The notes under the pieces are model-generated. The model searched no databases. It worked only from the letters and a program-made list of their open reading frames with translations, and was not told the origin of the DNA. A stretch of 64,000 nt of DNA from Turritopsis dohrnii (lineage: Eukaryota; Cnidaria; Hydrozoa; Anthoathecata; Oceaniidae): positions 868,001-932,000 of the forward strand of contig BQMF02000054.1 in NCBI GenBank assembly GCA_027922465.2, read 5' to 3'. This document shows, piece after piece, positions 1-13,420 of the stretch. Position numbers and translations under genes: made by a program. The stretch's first letter is position 1; every line of letters begins with the position of its first letter.

Positions 1-3000
1 ACCCAAGGGCATTATAGGAAAGCATAACTGACACAAAATCTTACATCAACTGCCAATAAACTTCATGAACAAAAAATTACATTGAATTTATGTAGATGCT
101 TACAGATATCAGTGAGTACGTAGGTCTCTCAATATATACGGTTATATATATTTACGAAAAGACTTCCCAATGGTAAACATAAATTTGGATTATGAAAATA
201 TGTGATTCAAACTTATTAAAATTAGCAAACATAACTGAAAGCAGAAAAAACTTAAGTTTCCTATTTGTTATCGTAAATAGAAGTCCTCATTCCTAATTAC
301 AGACATTGATAATACAGATAAAAATTATACAAATAAATATGCTAAAATAGCTAGAGAAACATACATCAAACATCAAAAATGATATATTGCAGGCAGAGAG
401 TAGACAGACATCATTGGCTATTGGAGCTGAAGAGAAAACTGAGCTGAGCTGTGCGTATCCAGAGCTTAAAAAGCATTACAGCCCACACTTGAAACAAACG
501 ATCTTTTGTATTAAGAAAGGCTTAAAGAATCCAAGACATCTTCCAAAAAACAAAAGAATTCGTTCCTTTTTTCACAAAAACTTGTTTTCAAAAAAGAAAG
601 AACACAGGAGAATAATTGTGAAATAATTATCAATTTCTACCATTTACTTTCGGTTTTGGAGGAGTGAATCTTCTTTGAAATCTACTCCACATTGATCAAC
701 TTTTGGAAATCTAAGTTTTCTTCGGTCACCCTGATAGTCTACCATTATACGAACGGCGTGCAAATGTTGAGTCGAAAAATACCCGGATGATCACATGGCG
801 GAAATTTAAACCAATAAACTAGCGCTATTGAAGTTAGTTAGCACCCTTTCGTAATAGTGGTGCTTTATGCACCAATGAACATTGAGACGGCGGTTGTATC
901 AACCAATGAATTTCGAGATTAAAAAAACCGCTAGGTTTGGACAGTAAGAAAAAAACGAAGACAAGATGCCCTTGCAGGCATAAGGATTTCTGCAAAATCA
1001 GCTGAAGTATGAAAAAAGAAAGACTACGACATTCTTGAAATTTAAGAAAAGTTTAATCCGCAATACATATTTATTAAATTTCTGATCATGTACTCCCCAA
1101 AAATCTGGAAAAACATAATTGTCACTATGCAAAACTTTATACCAATAAACATCAATAAACTTGATTATATCTGAATGACATATGTTCTTTATTTTGTTGG
1201 TACGAAATGATATTAAGGTTTCAGTGATCAATTCAGATATCTTAAAGGAAGAAATTTTCGCGGGAAGAAATTTTCGCGGAATTTAATTTCGCGGTTGAAA
1301 TGGTAAAAATGGCCGATTTTCGCAGAATTTAATTTCGCGATTGACCAATTTTAACATGTTTCGCGGAATTAAATTTCGCGGTTTTCGATTTTCAAACAAA
1401 TACTTAACAGAAAAAATGCCTCCTTTTTTGCGTTTTGAATCGTTTTTTCTTTTATTATTTAACATATAAAACTAAAATCGAATTTTCGCGGAATTTAATT
1501 TCGCGATTGAGCAATTTTGACGTGTTTCGCAGAATTTAATTTCGCGGTTAGGGGCAAAAATCGCGAAATTAAATTCCGCGAAAATTTCTTCCGCGAAAAT
1601 TTCTTCCCGCGAAAATTTCTTCCCTTAAGGTAAGACAAGGAGTATGCATGTAAGTCAATGTAAATGTTATGAATTTAATATGTATTGTCAATCTTCCTAA
1701 TAAAATTCCTAAGGACAAAAAGGAAAGCGTAGATTTTAATGATACGAAATACATACAAAAGCAACATACAAAGCTGAAACTTAAACCTAAAAACTTAGAA
1801 ACTTAAAAAAACATTAAATTTTTCATTACGCATACACCCCAGGAAATTCTTAAAGCACAGCTGACACAATATGAAACTTACGTTAACTGCCAATAAACTT
1901 AATGAACAAAAGAACAATAAATTTAAATAGATGCTGTAAGATATCACAAAGATTACGTAAGTCTTTCAATATATACGGTCAATCTTCCTAATAACGAGAA
2001 GACTTCCCAAACAAAAAAAGTAAACAAAGATTTGGATTTATGTAAATATGTGATCCAAATTAGCAAACATAACTGAAAGCAGTTAAAATTTACAGACAGT
2101 CGAGATAAGTTTCCTATTTGCTATCGTAAATAGGAAGTCCTATTCCTAATTAAGGGCATCAATAATAATACAGCCAAGAGCTATTATACAATTAAATATG
2201 CTAACATAGCTAGAGAAATACCTATCAAACATAAAATGATGCAGGCAGAGGTTAGACAGATATTCTTGTTGTTGGAGCTGAAGAGGAAACTGAGCTGAGC
2301 TGTACGTATCCAGTACTTAAAAGGCATTACAACCCACAGATGAAACAAACGAGCTTTTGTATTTAGAAAAGCTTAAAAGAATACCAGACATTTTCAAAAA
2401 AGAAAAAAAAAACCTTTCCTTTTTGACACACTGTTTTTATAAAACATTGAGAACTTGTTTTTAAAAAAGAATGAAGACAGTAGAATCTTTGTAAGATAAT
2501 CATAAATTTCTACCCTCTACTCTCGGTCTTGGAACTGTAAATCTATTCAACATTGATCAATCAACTTTTGGAAGTTTCTTCGGTCACGCTGTAGTGTGCC
2601 ATTATGCGAACGGCGTGCAAATGTAAGTCGAAAAATACCCGGATGATCACATGGCGGAAATTCAAGCCATTAAACTAGCGCTATTAAAGTTAATTAGCAC
2701 CCTTTCGTAATAGTGGCGCTTCATGCACCAATGAACTTTTGAGACGGCGGCTGTATGAACCAATGAACTTCGAAATAAAAAAAAATCGCTAGGTTTGGAC
2801 AGTAAGATGAACAAGATGCCCTTGCAGGCATAAGGATTTCTGCAAAACCAGCTGAAGTATGAAAAAAGAAAGACTATGATTGACATTCTTGAAATTTAAG
2901 AAAGGTTTAATAATTTCCGCAGATCATGTACTCCCCAAACATCTGGAAAAAACATAATTATCACTATGCAAAACTTTATACCAATAAACTTGATTATATC

Positions 3001-4410
3001 TGAATGACGTGATATTCTTTATTTTGTTGGTACGAAATGATATTAAGGATTCAGTGATCAATTCAGATAAGACAATGTAAGTTAATGTAAATGCCTACCA
3101 TCCTAATAGAATTCCTAATTCACAAGCACAAAAAGGAAAGCGTAGATTTTAATGATGCAAAATACATCATACAAAATCAACATACATAACTGAAAACAGA
3201 AATTTGTGCTTTAATTTGAGTAACAATATGTCATTGCTATCTTTTTAATTTAGAAACATGCATTACCTGAACTAAATTTCATGAAAAGATTATAAAGATT
3301 TATTCAGAAACTTAAAAAACGTTAAATTTTTAATTACGTATACACGCCAGGGCATTATGAAAGGATAACTGACACAATACGAAACTTACGTTAACTCCCA
3401 ATAAACTTAATGAACAAAATAACACCAAATTTATATGCTTTCAGATATTACAGTGATTACGCATGTACGGTCAATCTTCCAAATTACTAAGACTTCCCAA
3501 ACATCCAGAAGTAAAAAAAGATTAGGATTATGAAAACTAAGACCTACATTTACCAAAATTAGCAAACATAACTGAAAGCAGAAATTTGAGTTAAAGGATG
3601 TCCAGTATTTAGAATATACAAGTAAATAAGCTAAAATAGCTACAGAAACATCAAACATAAAATGATGCACAGGTAGAGGGTAGACAGAACATTCTTGTAT
3701 GTTGTTAGAGCTGAAGAGGAAACTCAGCCGAGCTGCATGTATCCAGAGCTTAAAAAGCACTACAGCCCACACATGAAACAAGGGATCTTTGGTATTTAGA
3801 AAGGCTTAAAAGAATTGCAGACATTTTCCAAAAAATAAAAGTTGCACACACTGTTTTTACAAAACATTGGGAACTTGTTTTTAGAAAAGAATGAACGCAG
3901 TAGAATCATTTTAAGATAATTATAAATTTCTACCCTTTCTCCCTTAAATCTTCTTTTAAATCTGTTCAATATTGATCAATCAACACGTGGAAGTCTATGG
4001 GTTTCTTCGGTTTCTTCTACCATTATGCGAACGGCGTGCAAATGTGAAGTCGAAAAATACCCGGATGATCACATGGCGGAAAGTCAAGTCAATAAACTAG
4101 CGCTATTAAAGTTAATTAGCACCCTTGCGAAATAGTGGCGCTTTATGCACCAATGAACATTAAGACGGCTTTTGTATGAACCAATCAAATTGGAGAAACA
4201 AATATGACTAGGTTTGGACAGTAAGATGAAAAAAAAAAGACAAAGACGATAGTAAAGGCTTTCTTGCTTACGCAGAAATCAAAAAAAAAAAAAAAACTAA
4301 GAAAAACAACGACGATCGTAAAGTATTTCTTGCTACGCAGAAATCCAAAAAAAACGAAAGCCGGTTGTAATAGCTTTCTTGCTTTCGCAGAAATCTAAAA
4401 ATGTAGTTGT
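1..4410. repeat. tandem array of a ~1.5-kb repeat unit (2 full, 1 partial)
   Basis: Three blocks recur in the same order: an AT-rich part with 'aactgacacaa...aataaactt' (near 30, 1870, 3370), a part with 'acccggatgatcacatggcg' (near 780, 2637, 4060), and a part with 'aggtttggacagtaag' (near 932, 2795, 4212). The period is about 1.47 kb once the MITE at 1246-1624 is removed. Units start near GGATTTCTGCAAAA (985, 2842). The last unit ends in three degenerate 'cttgctt.cgcagaaatc' copies (4240-4400). GGATTTCTGCGAAA in inverted orientation at the two ends of other copies in the window suggests a non-autonomous DNA transposon. Open frames inside (for example 3431-3781 minus) look like chance frames of the repeat, since a related frame appears at 9378-9698 in the inverted copy. 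Confidence 0.75.
1246..1624. mobile_element. 379-bp MITE with TTAA target duplication
   Basis: The element starts GGAAGAAATTTTCGCGGG after one mismatched base and ends in the reverse complement of the same motif, CCCGCGAAAATTTCTTCC. It is flanked by TTAA at 1242-1245 and 1625-1628. The inside is built of repeated 'ttcgcggaatttaatttcgcg'-type segments in both orientations, so the strand can fold back on itself. The next repeat unit (near 3060) lacks the insertion and reads straight through, giving an empty site. A TTAA target is typical of piggyBac and Kolobok superfamilies; no transposase is present to decide which. Confidence 0.8.
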
Positions 4411-4419
4411 GGTTTCAGG

Positions 4420-5050
4420 TGAATAATTTATCTTTAAATGCTAAGAAAATAAACTTTACACTTTTCCATTCTTCCAAGAAAAAAATGCCATAAAAACTAA
4501 ATCTTCCACTACTAGAAATAAACAAGAGCCAGATGGCGCAAACGGTAGCAGCATTTGATGAAAATAAATAGTTAGTGTAAAATAGGGTCTAATCATAAAA
4601 CACCAGCAATCAATTTATTAAAAGATAAAGAATTATACATGCGTGTTACGTATGTCTTTTTGATAACAAATTTTGAACTGATAAGCATTGCTAACAAGAA
4701 AAACAACACATCAAGTATTTTCAGTTAGCGTAATGAACTCAAAGTCCCATTTTTATGTAGGCCTATTTAATAAGAATTCATCCTTTCATGGATTAAGTTA
4801 CAAAATATCAGGTTATGTACTTTTAAAATAAAAGGTAATCTACTTTTAAAGGTTTGAGGCCCAATCACAGAACTTCCTTATCGACCACCTGTATCGTTTA
4901 TTTTTCCAAAGACAAAAGTTGGTGAAAGAACTCACTCCTGTCAACACCAATGGTTCGAACAATATCCTTGTTTGCATTATGACGCAATGTAAGTGTGTTT
5001 TGAGGAGAAACGAAAATAACAATATGGAAAGTGCATATCGACTTTCGTTT
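4420..5050. other. no gene seen
   Basis: AT-rich sequence between the tandem array and the MITE at 5052. The short open frame at 4846-5055 on the minus strand shows no recognisable motif and no splice or codon support. Confidence 0.5.
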
Positions 5051-5051
5051 A

Positions 5052-5615
5052 ACACGCTTTTTTTTATAATAACAATTTTATAAGAACACGAGCCTCAGAT
5101 TTGGGCAAAAAATAAGAACAAAATAAGAACAACCTGAGGTTCAAATCAATGCTTCAAAAATTAAGGACAGACTAAGCCTGAATTTTCTTATACAATAAGA
5201 ACAATTCATCATAAGAACAACTTATGATGTGAATTTTGTCACATGGTTTAGTAGTTTGTTTTTTCACCTTGCATGCTCATATCAGGTTATTACCGAACAG
5301 CAACCATGCTTTTAAACAGATGTTTTTAAAAAGATTTATTTTAATTTTACCTGAAGCCTGACAATGAAAGTATCAACAGCCATTCGAAATAATGCTGAAA
5401 ATTTAAAACGAATAGAGTATATTTCCGTAAAATTTATAATTACAAAATTACTCTTCGAAGATGACTCTGAAACAATACTAGAAGTTCCCTAAATAAGAAC
5501 AAAATGAGGCTGAAATCTGAAACTGTGTTCTTAAGAACAAGATAAGAACAATTCAGGTTAATAAGAACAGCCAGTCTCAGGTCAAATTTTACTGGCCCTT
5601 ATAAAAAAAGCGTGT
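5052..5615. mobile_element. ~564-bp MITE-like element, ACACGC termini
   Basis: The left end reads ACACGCTTTTTTTTATAA and the right end is its near-perfect reverse complement (TTATAAAAAAAGCGTGT). Inside are repeated 'aataagaacaa' and 'cctgaggt' words in both orientations. A truncated relative of the left end, in the opposite orientation, is found at about 28372-28512. No coding sequence and no clear target duplication were found. Confidence 0.6.
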
Positions 5616-5764
5616 ATTTTGATTTATTATTACGACACAAATATTTTTTCTGCAAATGTGGAGTTTTTTTATTTTCTGCAGATCGCTCACTAAAAATATA
5701 AGTCCTATCTGAAACATAAACATTTATATTTCAAGTAGCATTGGCAATATTGTCCTTTTACAAG

Positions 5765-5865
5765 GAGCTTGTTGATAACATATCATTGGTGGATGTCGCT
5801 AATGAGTTTGCTGACTCAAAACCAATGAGAAAAAATGTCTTTGGTAGATTTATTGAATCTGATTT
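5765..5865 (+). other. candidate orphan exon
   Basis: A 101-nt stretch is preceded by a pyrimidine-rich tract ending in AG (5763-5764) and followed by a strong donor, GTAAGTAAGT, at 5866. One frame is open throughout and gives a hydrophilic, coding-like peptide beginning ELVDNISLVDVANEF. I do not recognise the family, and no partner exon could be joined. It may be a captured exon in a repeat or chance. Confidence 0.25.
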
Positions 5866-6790
5866 GTAAGTAAGTAACCGTGAGTTTAAAGTCTTGCCGA
5901 CTTGCAACTAGTTAGATTGATGTTATATGATAATATTATAATTTTAATCATCACGTTATAAAAGTAGAAAAGAATTGAAAAAGTATTGTTTTTAAACAAA
6001 TTTGATTTAATACGGCTTATTGTTGTTCCTAAAAATGAAGTTTTGTGTATTCGATTACGTCTTTTAAACTTAGGTTTCTAGTTCCTACGTATTGTTTTCC
6101 GTCAATCTAAAGAAAAGAATCTCAAAAATTTCTTCTTGCCGCCAACCATGGTGGCGGCCTTTAGTAAACCTAAGTTCGTTTCCTTTTTTGCCCCCTCCAC
6201 TTTTGAAATCGTTGCGTGGGCCTTGTATGTAAAAGCTTCCTTCATTAGAACTTACATTGCGTTATTAGTAGAGTCTGCCAGACTCTAAATCGCAGACTAA
6301 TTGCCATTTCGGCCGGAGTAGTACCTTTATCGGTAAAAAGAAAGTCGATAAAAATGTATAAATAATTTGAAATTAAATACAACGTCAAAAGGAAAGGTTA
6401 GGTAAATTAGGTTAATTACATTTTCATTCTATCGCAAAAAGCTTGATAAGAATTGGCAACACAGAGAAGAAAAATCGGCAAAAAGTAGTTTGGCAAAAAA
6501 AAAAAAAAGTCGGCAAAAAAGTTTGGTCGGTATTAGGAGGAGGAGTAGGAGTCCACGGGTGTTTTAATCGTTATTCGCTGTCGCTGCAGCCGCAATAACA
6601 CAAAAACAACCAGACAGTCACAATGAAAATCCAACACGGACGAATCAACTTGAGTACGTGCACTCAAAAGTATCCAAAGGAATTGACGTATTATATAAAG
6701 CTAAAACCATTTTAGAAGTTCTAGAACCATTTTAAACCACTTTAACTGAGATGCCATTCCACAAACAAAGACATTTAAACGAGTCTCTTA

Positions 6791-8736
6791 ATGAGTGTGA
6801 AAACGCAGAACTTGCAAAAAAAACTTCAAAACGCACAGATCCACTTCAAGATAGCACACCTTAACACCCGCTCTAAATATTCATTATTTGCTGAATTTCA
6901 AGTCTTTATGGAAACCTACAATCTTGATATCATCACCTTATCAGAAACATGGCTGAAAAGTGATATCAACGTACTAGAGTACGTCAAACTCCCGAACTAC
7001 AACTTTGAATTTAGAAATCGCGATGAACGTCGAGGAGGTGGTGTCGGACTATGTATAAAAGATCATTTAGAATACAAACTTCGCAACGATTTGAATAACA
7101 TTGATGATACAATGGAAGATATCTGGATTGAAGTTCCGGCAAAAACAAATATCATTCCTTTTTATTTGGAACATTTTATCAATCCAGCTTCATAGAAGAA
7201 GAAAAACACGTCTGGTTAGACAAATTTGATCAGATTCTATCCCATATAAATTTTAAGTGGCCAGGACCAATAATAATCACTGGTTATTTCAATATCGATT
7301 TACCACACCGTCAATCGTCAATCAACAATGACTTATAACAATATCATTGACAGTTACAATCTAGAACAGCATATAACAAAACCAACTCGCGAAGGGAAAT
7401 CACTGATTGATCACATCATTTCAAACATATCATCAAAAATAAAACATACCGATGTACTACCTAGATATACGATAAGTGACCATGACGCACCCTACATTAT
7501 TGCTAACAAACAAAAAGAGAAATTTGAAAAAGATATAAATTTCTCAGAAACGAGAAAGATTGTAGCCAAAATGCATACCTGGAAGATTTCTCGCAGATAC
7601 CCTTAAATCTTATCTACGCATTTGATGGTCCCAATGACCAAGTAGATTCTAAATAAGTTAATCACTGATTAATCACTGATGCACCCTTGGTCCGCTAAAA
7701 AATCACAAGAAATCTTGACACCCAATCCAAATCGTATCAACATTGATCCTGACAAACTTAATACTCACTATACGACTCTCGCAGAACGAATAATAAAAAG
7801 AAACTTCATTCAAAATCTCCCTGATTCTCCAGAAGCTTTTTATCTGGAACCCGTATCCACTACAGACATCAAAAAAGCAATTCAATAACTGCAAGATGAT
7901 TGTTCGACAGGACATGATCAAATACCAGTAAGATATATTAAACCTGCCATGGATTTCGTTGTCTCTCCACTCACATCAATCATCAACAACTGTATCGCAA
8001 AATCTACTTTTCCCGAAGCATGGAAGATTATTCGTATCTCCCCTATTCCAAAGATAGAGAATCCGAAAACCGCCACTGATTTTAGACCAATCTCAATCCT
8101 ACCACTGTTATGAAAGGTATACGAGAGATTCAACCAAAAGCTTACATGGGACGACCACAGCAATACAACACTCAAAAAAGCCCATTCCGCTTTTCGATCC
8201 CCCATCAAAATTAAAAAACTTACTCCATTTCATTTACGTAAACAATTAGCTGAAATGCCGATATTGGACTATCGCAGTGTAATTTTTGCAGAAGCCCCCC
8301 GTTACCTCATAAATAGAATGCAGAAACTCCAAAACTCACTCGCTGTTTACACCTATAGCAGATTCGGTGGCTTTGCAGAAACAAGTGACCTAAAATGGCT
8401 ACCAATTCGTGAAAGAATTGACTTGGCAACATCTAAGATAGCCCACAAGTCCCTTTACAATGATAACTGGACAGAAAATCTAAAATGTACTTTTATGGAT
8501 CTGACCTTGGTCTAAGAACACCAATAGAGACACGATACAAAATCAAACTATGCAACATCACCAACTCATTTCAATATACTATCGGCTGGACATTCAATGA
8601 CCTCCCACCTAACTTTCGATCAATCCAAGATCACAAGAAATTCGTCATTTCTTGCAAGAAGTACTACATGGACCGAGCATTTGCCAAATTAACTAATTTA
8701 TATAAAAAAAAAAAAAAAAGGAAAAAAAGTTGTTAA
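6791..8736 (+). pseudogene. CR1/Jockey-group LINE, broken and internally deleted
   Basis: This is the relic of a non-LTR retrotransposon polyprotein, which would cut the target and reverse-transcribe its RNA. The first part (6791-7195) is an apurinic-type endonuclease with 'AHLNTRS', 'LSETWL' and a GGGVG stretch. It continues after a frameshift near 7160 to a 'GxFNIDL' motif, and at 7328-7606 to the 'SDHD' catalytic-type motif. A reverse-transcriptase start follows (about 7880-8115, 'DFRPISILP'), with a stop just after it. The RT core with its FADD/YADD box is missing, so a deletion joins directly to the C-terminal tail (8225-8736, 'LDYRSVIFAEAP', 'LKWLPIRERI', 'FNDLPPNFRS'). The tail runs into an A-rich stretch and a TTA microsatellite at about 8835-8856. 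Clade is assigned by overall pattern only. Confidence 0.8.
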
Positions 8737-8982
8737 TGTTCATACGTTCGTCATAACGCACAAACACAAAATCTTTTGCATTTTGAGATGAAGAGTCATT
8801 GTAAATATGGAAATGCTCAGAATAAATTCCGTTATTGTTATTATTATTATTATTATTTTGAACAAACAAAGGTGAATCAAACCCCAACATTTTTTTGATT
8901 AAATCCTCTTGTCAAGCCATAATTTTATTAAGAAAAATAATAAAAATCATTAAAAGTGCTTTTTTCCTATTTTTTGGATTTC

Positions 8983-10475
8983 TGCGAAAGCAAGAAATAC
9001 CTTAAAACCGGCTTTGGTTTTTCTTCTTTTTCTTACTGTCCAAACCTAGCGGTTTTTTGAAATCTCGTGCGAATGTTTACACGAAACCAAAACCACGCAT
9101 TTCAGGCAAAGAAACTCACAACAATGAACCGACAGGATACGAAAGTATCTTTAGTCAGTAATGGATTTAATGTAAAGAAGATCCTCATTTCCATAACTGA
9201 AGATGAAGAATGATATATCTAGCATTAATTTATTATTATCTTGAAATGATTCAATGATGATCATTCGTTTCCAAGGAAAAGTTTTTAATGTTTTGTAAAC
9301 AGAACGAAAAAGGTATGCCTTTGTTTTTGAGATTAAATGCCTGAGATTGTTTCTAAAAAAAGATTGTTGTTTGTTTCATGTGTGGGCTTTTCAGGCTGTG
9401 GATACGTACTGCTCAGCTTACTGTCCTCCTCAGCTCCATCATTAAAAATGTGTGTCAACTCTGTACCACACTCCTACTTTTAATGTTTGATGCTAATGTT
9501 TATGTTTTATTGCTTGACCAGTTTTTAAGTTTTATATACTGCCAATGTCCTTTATTACAAATAGCCTTTCCTTATCACAATAGCAAATTGAAACATCTTC
9601 CAACTGCCTGTAAATGCAATACACCAGTACATCTTGAAACACACAAAGAAAATTTTCCTTTCAGTTATAAAATTGTGTGTGGTGAGTTTAGAGCTTAGGT
9701 ATTTATTTTTAATGATCAAAATTTTGGTTTACTTTTTGTGTTTGCAATATTGGGAATTATGTATGTAATTAAGTACATGCACATGTTAAGTGTTTAAAGA
9801 AAATGATTTACGTACGTAACCACTGTGATATCTGAAAAGTTTAATATGAACTTAATCTTGTTCTGCATCCCCAAAAGAAGGGATGTTTTATGTCATTCAG
9901 ATGTAATTAAGTTTATCGGTGGTGTATATATATATGAAATGAAGTTTCGCATAGTGTCAATAACAATTTTGCTATGCCCTGAGGTGCATATGTAATCAGA
10001 AACGTAATGTTATTTTCAACTTCCCTTAATTAAAAAAAAATAAAAAAATTAAACAGGTCATATATGTCAACTTAGATCAAGAATGTAAGTGCATTTCATA
10101 TTGTTTATCAATGTAAGTCATATATAAATATATGCTGATTTTCTTTAGTCTATAAGAATGTATTTTGCATACCCACAATTGATGTGTACTTGGAAAAATG
10201 TTTTGAGTTTATGAGTTACAAGCATACTCATTAGGATATCTGAAAGGATCAATATATTGTTGATATTAATTGTATTAATAAATATATCATTCAGTTTATT
10301 GGCAGTATATACATTATAAGAAAGTTTCGCATTGTGTCAATTATACATGCCTGGGAATGTAATATATATTGTAGAAATTCTTCCACCATTCAATGATTCA
10401 AAATCATTCAAGTTTCAAGAAAGTTGTTATAGTATTTCATTTTTCAGCTGATCATCTTGCAGAAATCCTTCTGCC
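8983..10475 (-). mobile_element. inverted dispersed copy of the ~1.5-kb array unit
   Basis: The left end has GGATTTCTGCGAAA followed by 'gcaagaaatacc', and the right end near 10465-10475 has 'gcagaaatcc' followed by 'ttctgcccgtaagggcatcttg'. These are the two ends of the unit seen in the 1-4410 array, in opposite orientation. Shared internal words include 'tactgtccaaacctagcggtt' (near 9035) and 'tttcatgtgtgggctttt' (near 9375). The 106-codon open frame at 9378-9698 lies wholly inside and is not supported as a gene. Confidence 0.65.
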
Positions 10476-10499
10476 CGTAAGGGCATCTTGTTTCTCTTA

Positions 10500-12220
10500 T
10501 GATAAGTTCCTGTAACGTTGGAAAAGTTCAAGGAGGAGATTTCGTGACGTAGATTACGCTCAAAATATTTTTCTGCTCTCCGTCGTTATAATTTGAGTTA
10601 CCTCGTGTCGAAGAATGGATTTTTTTTTCATGTCTTATGTTGATTGCGACAAAATCGGGTGTAAAAATATTTAAAAATGCATTATTTATGGCTTAATTAT
10701 TATGTACCTAGACAAATGTTCGAAATCTTGATGACAACATCGATATCTTTTTAAGGCCGTTTCCAAAACCATTCTGTTCGAAGTGTTTTGAAATCTGGAT
10801 GTGCAGTGATACACTGAATGTTATCCTGTTTATCATTTCAAAGAGTTGCATTCTCCTGGAAGCATTTACACTCAACTTCAAACGGGTTTGTTTAGACAGT
10901 ATATACACGGAACTCTTAACTACTTCAATGTTACAATCTTACAATCAATTCCCTCCTCATTAAATATGTGATTTTCGGCACGCGCTTTCTTCACTACATA
11001 CAGACACATTGATCACGATTTGTACTTGAAATATTGTGTATCTTGCCATACATAAAATACCGCCTTTAAAGTATGCCGCTTATCAGGCCCCAAATCAATC
11101 AAAAACGTTTTTATAAAAATCTGTAAATTACAAAATGTTTGGGCAGAAAGTTTTCCTTTTTAATGTATAGCTTGCTGTGTATATAAATTGGAAAGCTTGA
11201 GCGCCGGACCATTTTTAGCTAAAGCTACTTATGCTAATTATATTAATAACACAATATCAAGTAATGATAAAAGCACAGAGTAAGATCAATCTCAAGACAT
11301 ACCATGTATGAGCATGTATTCTTTTTGCATGGTATATATGGAATTCAATTTTTTATTACTCATTAAAAATGATAGTGATAAATAAATGACTAATTGAATA
11401 CGAGGCTTTGTGCAAAACAAATCACATAATTTTTTTAGACGATAAACATTTTTTCTCGACGATAAACCTTTTTTGGACGATAAACTTTCTTGATGTTCTG
11501 ATCTAAGAATAAATACGTATGCTTACCTTTCTATCAGGACGACTTGCGGTCTTGAACAATTTCCTAGCAACACTTGCCATGTCACGGTTTTCTAAAAGCA
11601 ACGATTACGTAGATTATCAACGAACAAAATTTGGAAGAACTTATGTATGTTAGTATTATTCTAAGCCATTCCACTAATTACGACTGGAAGCTATCTAGTC
11701 ACAATGAAATCGTCATAACAGGAAAAGAATTTTCTCTTAAAAGCTTTTTAAAACATGACATTTTTCACGTTGTGCATGGTAGAATGACCAATTATGTTAA
11801 TGATGTAAGCCTCATGCAAATGGTGTCGTTAGAACTAAACTGTACATTGTGTTTCAATGCAATGCGACAATGGGATTTTTTATAGCGTTAGAAAGAAGAA
11901 TTTCCATAAATATAAGTTGTTATTTGTAAAAAAGTTTGTTTTAAAGAATAATTACTATTTTTTTTCAACACGGCTGTTGATTTTGTAATGATCAATAAAA
12001 CAGTCTTTTAACGAACAATCAACTCTTTGTTTCGTTAAAACAATTGTGTTGGAGGTGTTTTAATAGGCACAATTTTTTCATTGTGTAATTATCTTTTGTT
12101 CTGCTAATGAAAGCTTTAGAAAGTTTTAAATATAGCTTTGCGTATTAATTACCCATAGCATGCATTTCAAACAAAAACTTTTTTTACTGTGTGATGTATT
12201 AAACAGGTCATGTACAGTGT
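10500..12220. other. no gene seen
   Basis: Low-GC sequence with two short open frames (10708-10908 minus, 11631-11885 plus). Neither has a recognisable domain, and no coherent exon chain could be built around them. Confidence 0.5.
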
Positions 12221-12224
12221 GTCT

Positions 12225-12310
12225 GAAAATGTCTTATGATATGTTATGAATTTTATATCACAAGAAAGAAAATGTCTTATGATATGTTATGAATTTTATA
12301 TCACAAGAAA
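12225..12310. repeat. 43-bp tandem duplication with nearby inverted relative
   Basis: The word 'gaaaatgtcttatgatatg...tatatcacaagaaa' occurs twice in tandem (from 12225 and from 12268). A diverged inverted relative lies at about 12450-12490, so the region could form a stem. Confidence 0.7.
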
Positions 12311-12769
12311 GAGCTTTTCATAACCTTCATTGTAAAATGACTTAATTGACTTTTAAGAATGAACCAAATCGTTGAGTTTTTCTTCAATATCTTTTCGAAG
12401 AACAAATATTTTGGCAAACATTTTATGTTAACGGATAGAGCATGAATCTTGTGATATAAAATTCACAATATATCATTAGACATGTAATGAGATATACGCC
12501 TTGAAAGTTGGTGGATAAGACATTTTGAAAAACACTGTATTTAGAGAGAACAAAAGTTTTTCTTTCTTTTGATAGAAAAACTGCAAAAAAACAAAAACAA
12601 ACACGAAAAACCTAAGACATGCTTCTTGACAGTTCCCATTGGTAATGTAGATTGTATTTACAAATTACGTGCTCCTCCACAAACTTACCATCTAGATCTG
12701 GTCATTAGATGGCTATTTCAATAGTTTTGTGATCAAAAATGTGATGTTCTATTGTAGAAGTCATTCAAT

Positions 12770-13420
12770 CTTTAAATTTGAAGAATGTCATTTTTCTTAT
12801 TTCAGCTGGTTTCGCAGAAATCCTTATGCCTGTCAGGGCATCTTGTTTTTTTTTGGTTTTTTTCTGCTGTCCAAACCTAGCGGTATTTTGAAATTTCATG
12901 TGTGCCTTTACATGAAAACTACCAAAACATTCTTTATGTATATGTGCAGTGTTTGAATTTGAATTTGTAGTTGGCACGGTGCATGGTGATTAGGAAGGCT
13001 GATCGTAGTAATTAGTAAAAGTTAAAAACTGATATCACAAATGAAAGGTTAATGGAAATAAAAACTATTTTATACTGTTGGGCTAACAAATGGTGGCATA
13101 CAAACTCATTTAATTAGCTAGAGAAACGTCAAATGAAAGTGATGCAGTAGACAGATATTTTTTATGTTGGAGTTGAGAAAGACATTGAGCTGAGCTGTAC
13201 TAATCTAGAACTTAAAAAGCAATACAACCCACACCATATGTGTACAAACGAACGGAAACACAAGCCATAGACATTTAAAAAACAAAAGCTCGCCTATGTC
13301 ACTCTGTTTACAAAATATTGATCTACAAAATATTCCTTACGATCCTTTGGAACTTTAATTTCTTTTTAAATCCATTTAACATATTGATCAAAGAAACCTT
13401 GAAATCTAAGTGGGGTTACT
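12770..13420. repeat. rearranged fragments of the ~1.5-kb repeat family
   Basis: Positions 12790-12930 match, in inverted orientation, the family end with 'ttatgcctgtcagggcatcttg', 'tgtccaaacctagcgg' and 'catgaaaactaccaaaacattc'. The last two are also seen at 40600-40665 on the other strand. Positions 13120-13260 match the internal block with 'gagctgagctgtac' and 'acaacccacac' in direct orientation. Confidence 0.6.

Noticed and set aside
9378..9698. 106-codon plus-strand frame with hydrophobic stretches
   Set aside because: It sits inside a repeat copy and a related frame appears antisense in another copy (3431-3781), without conserved start or stop.
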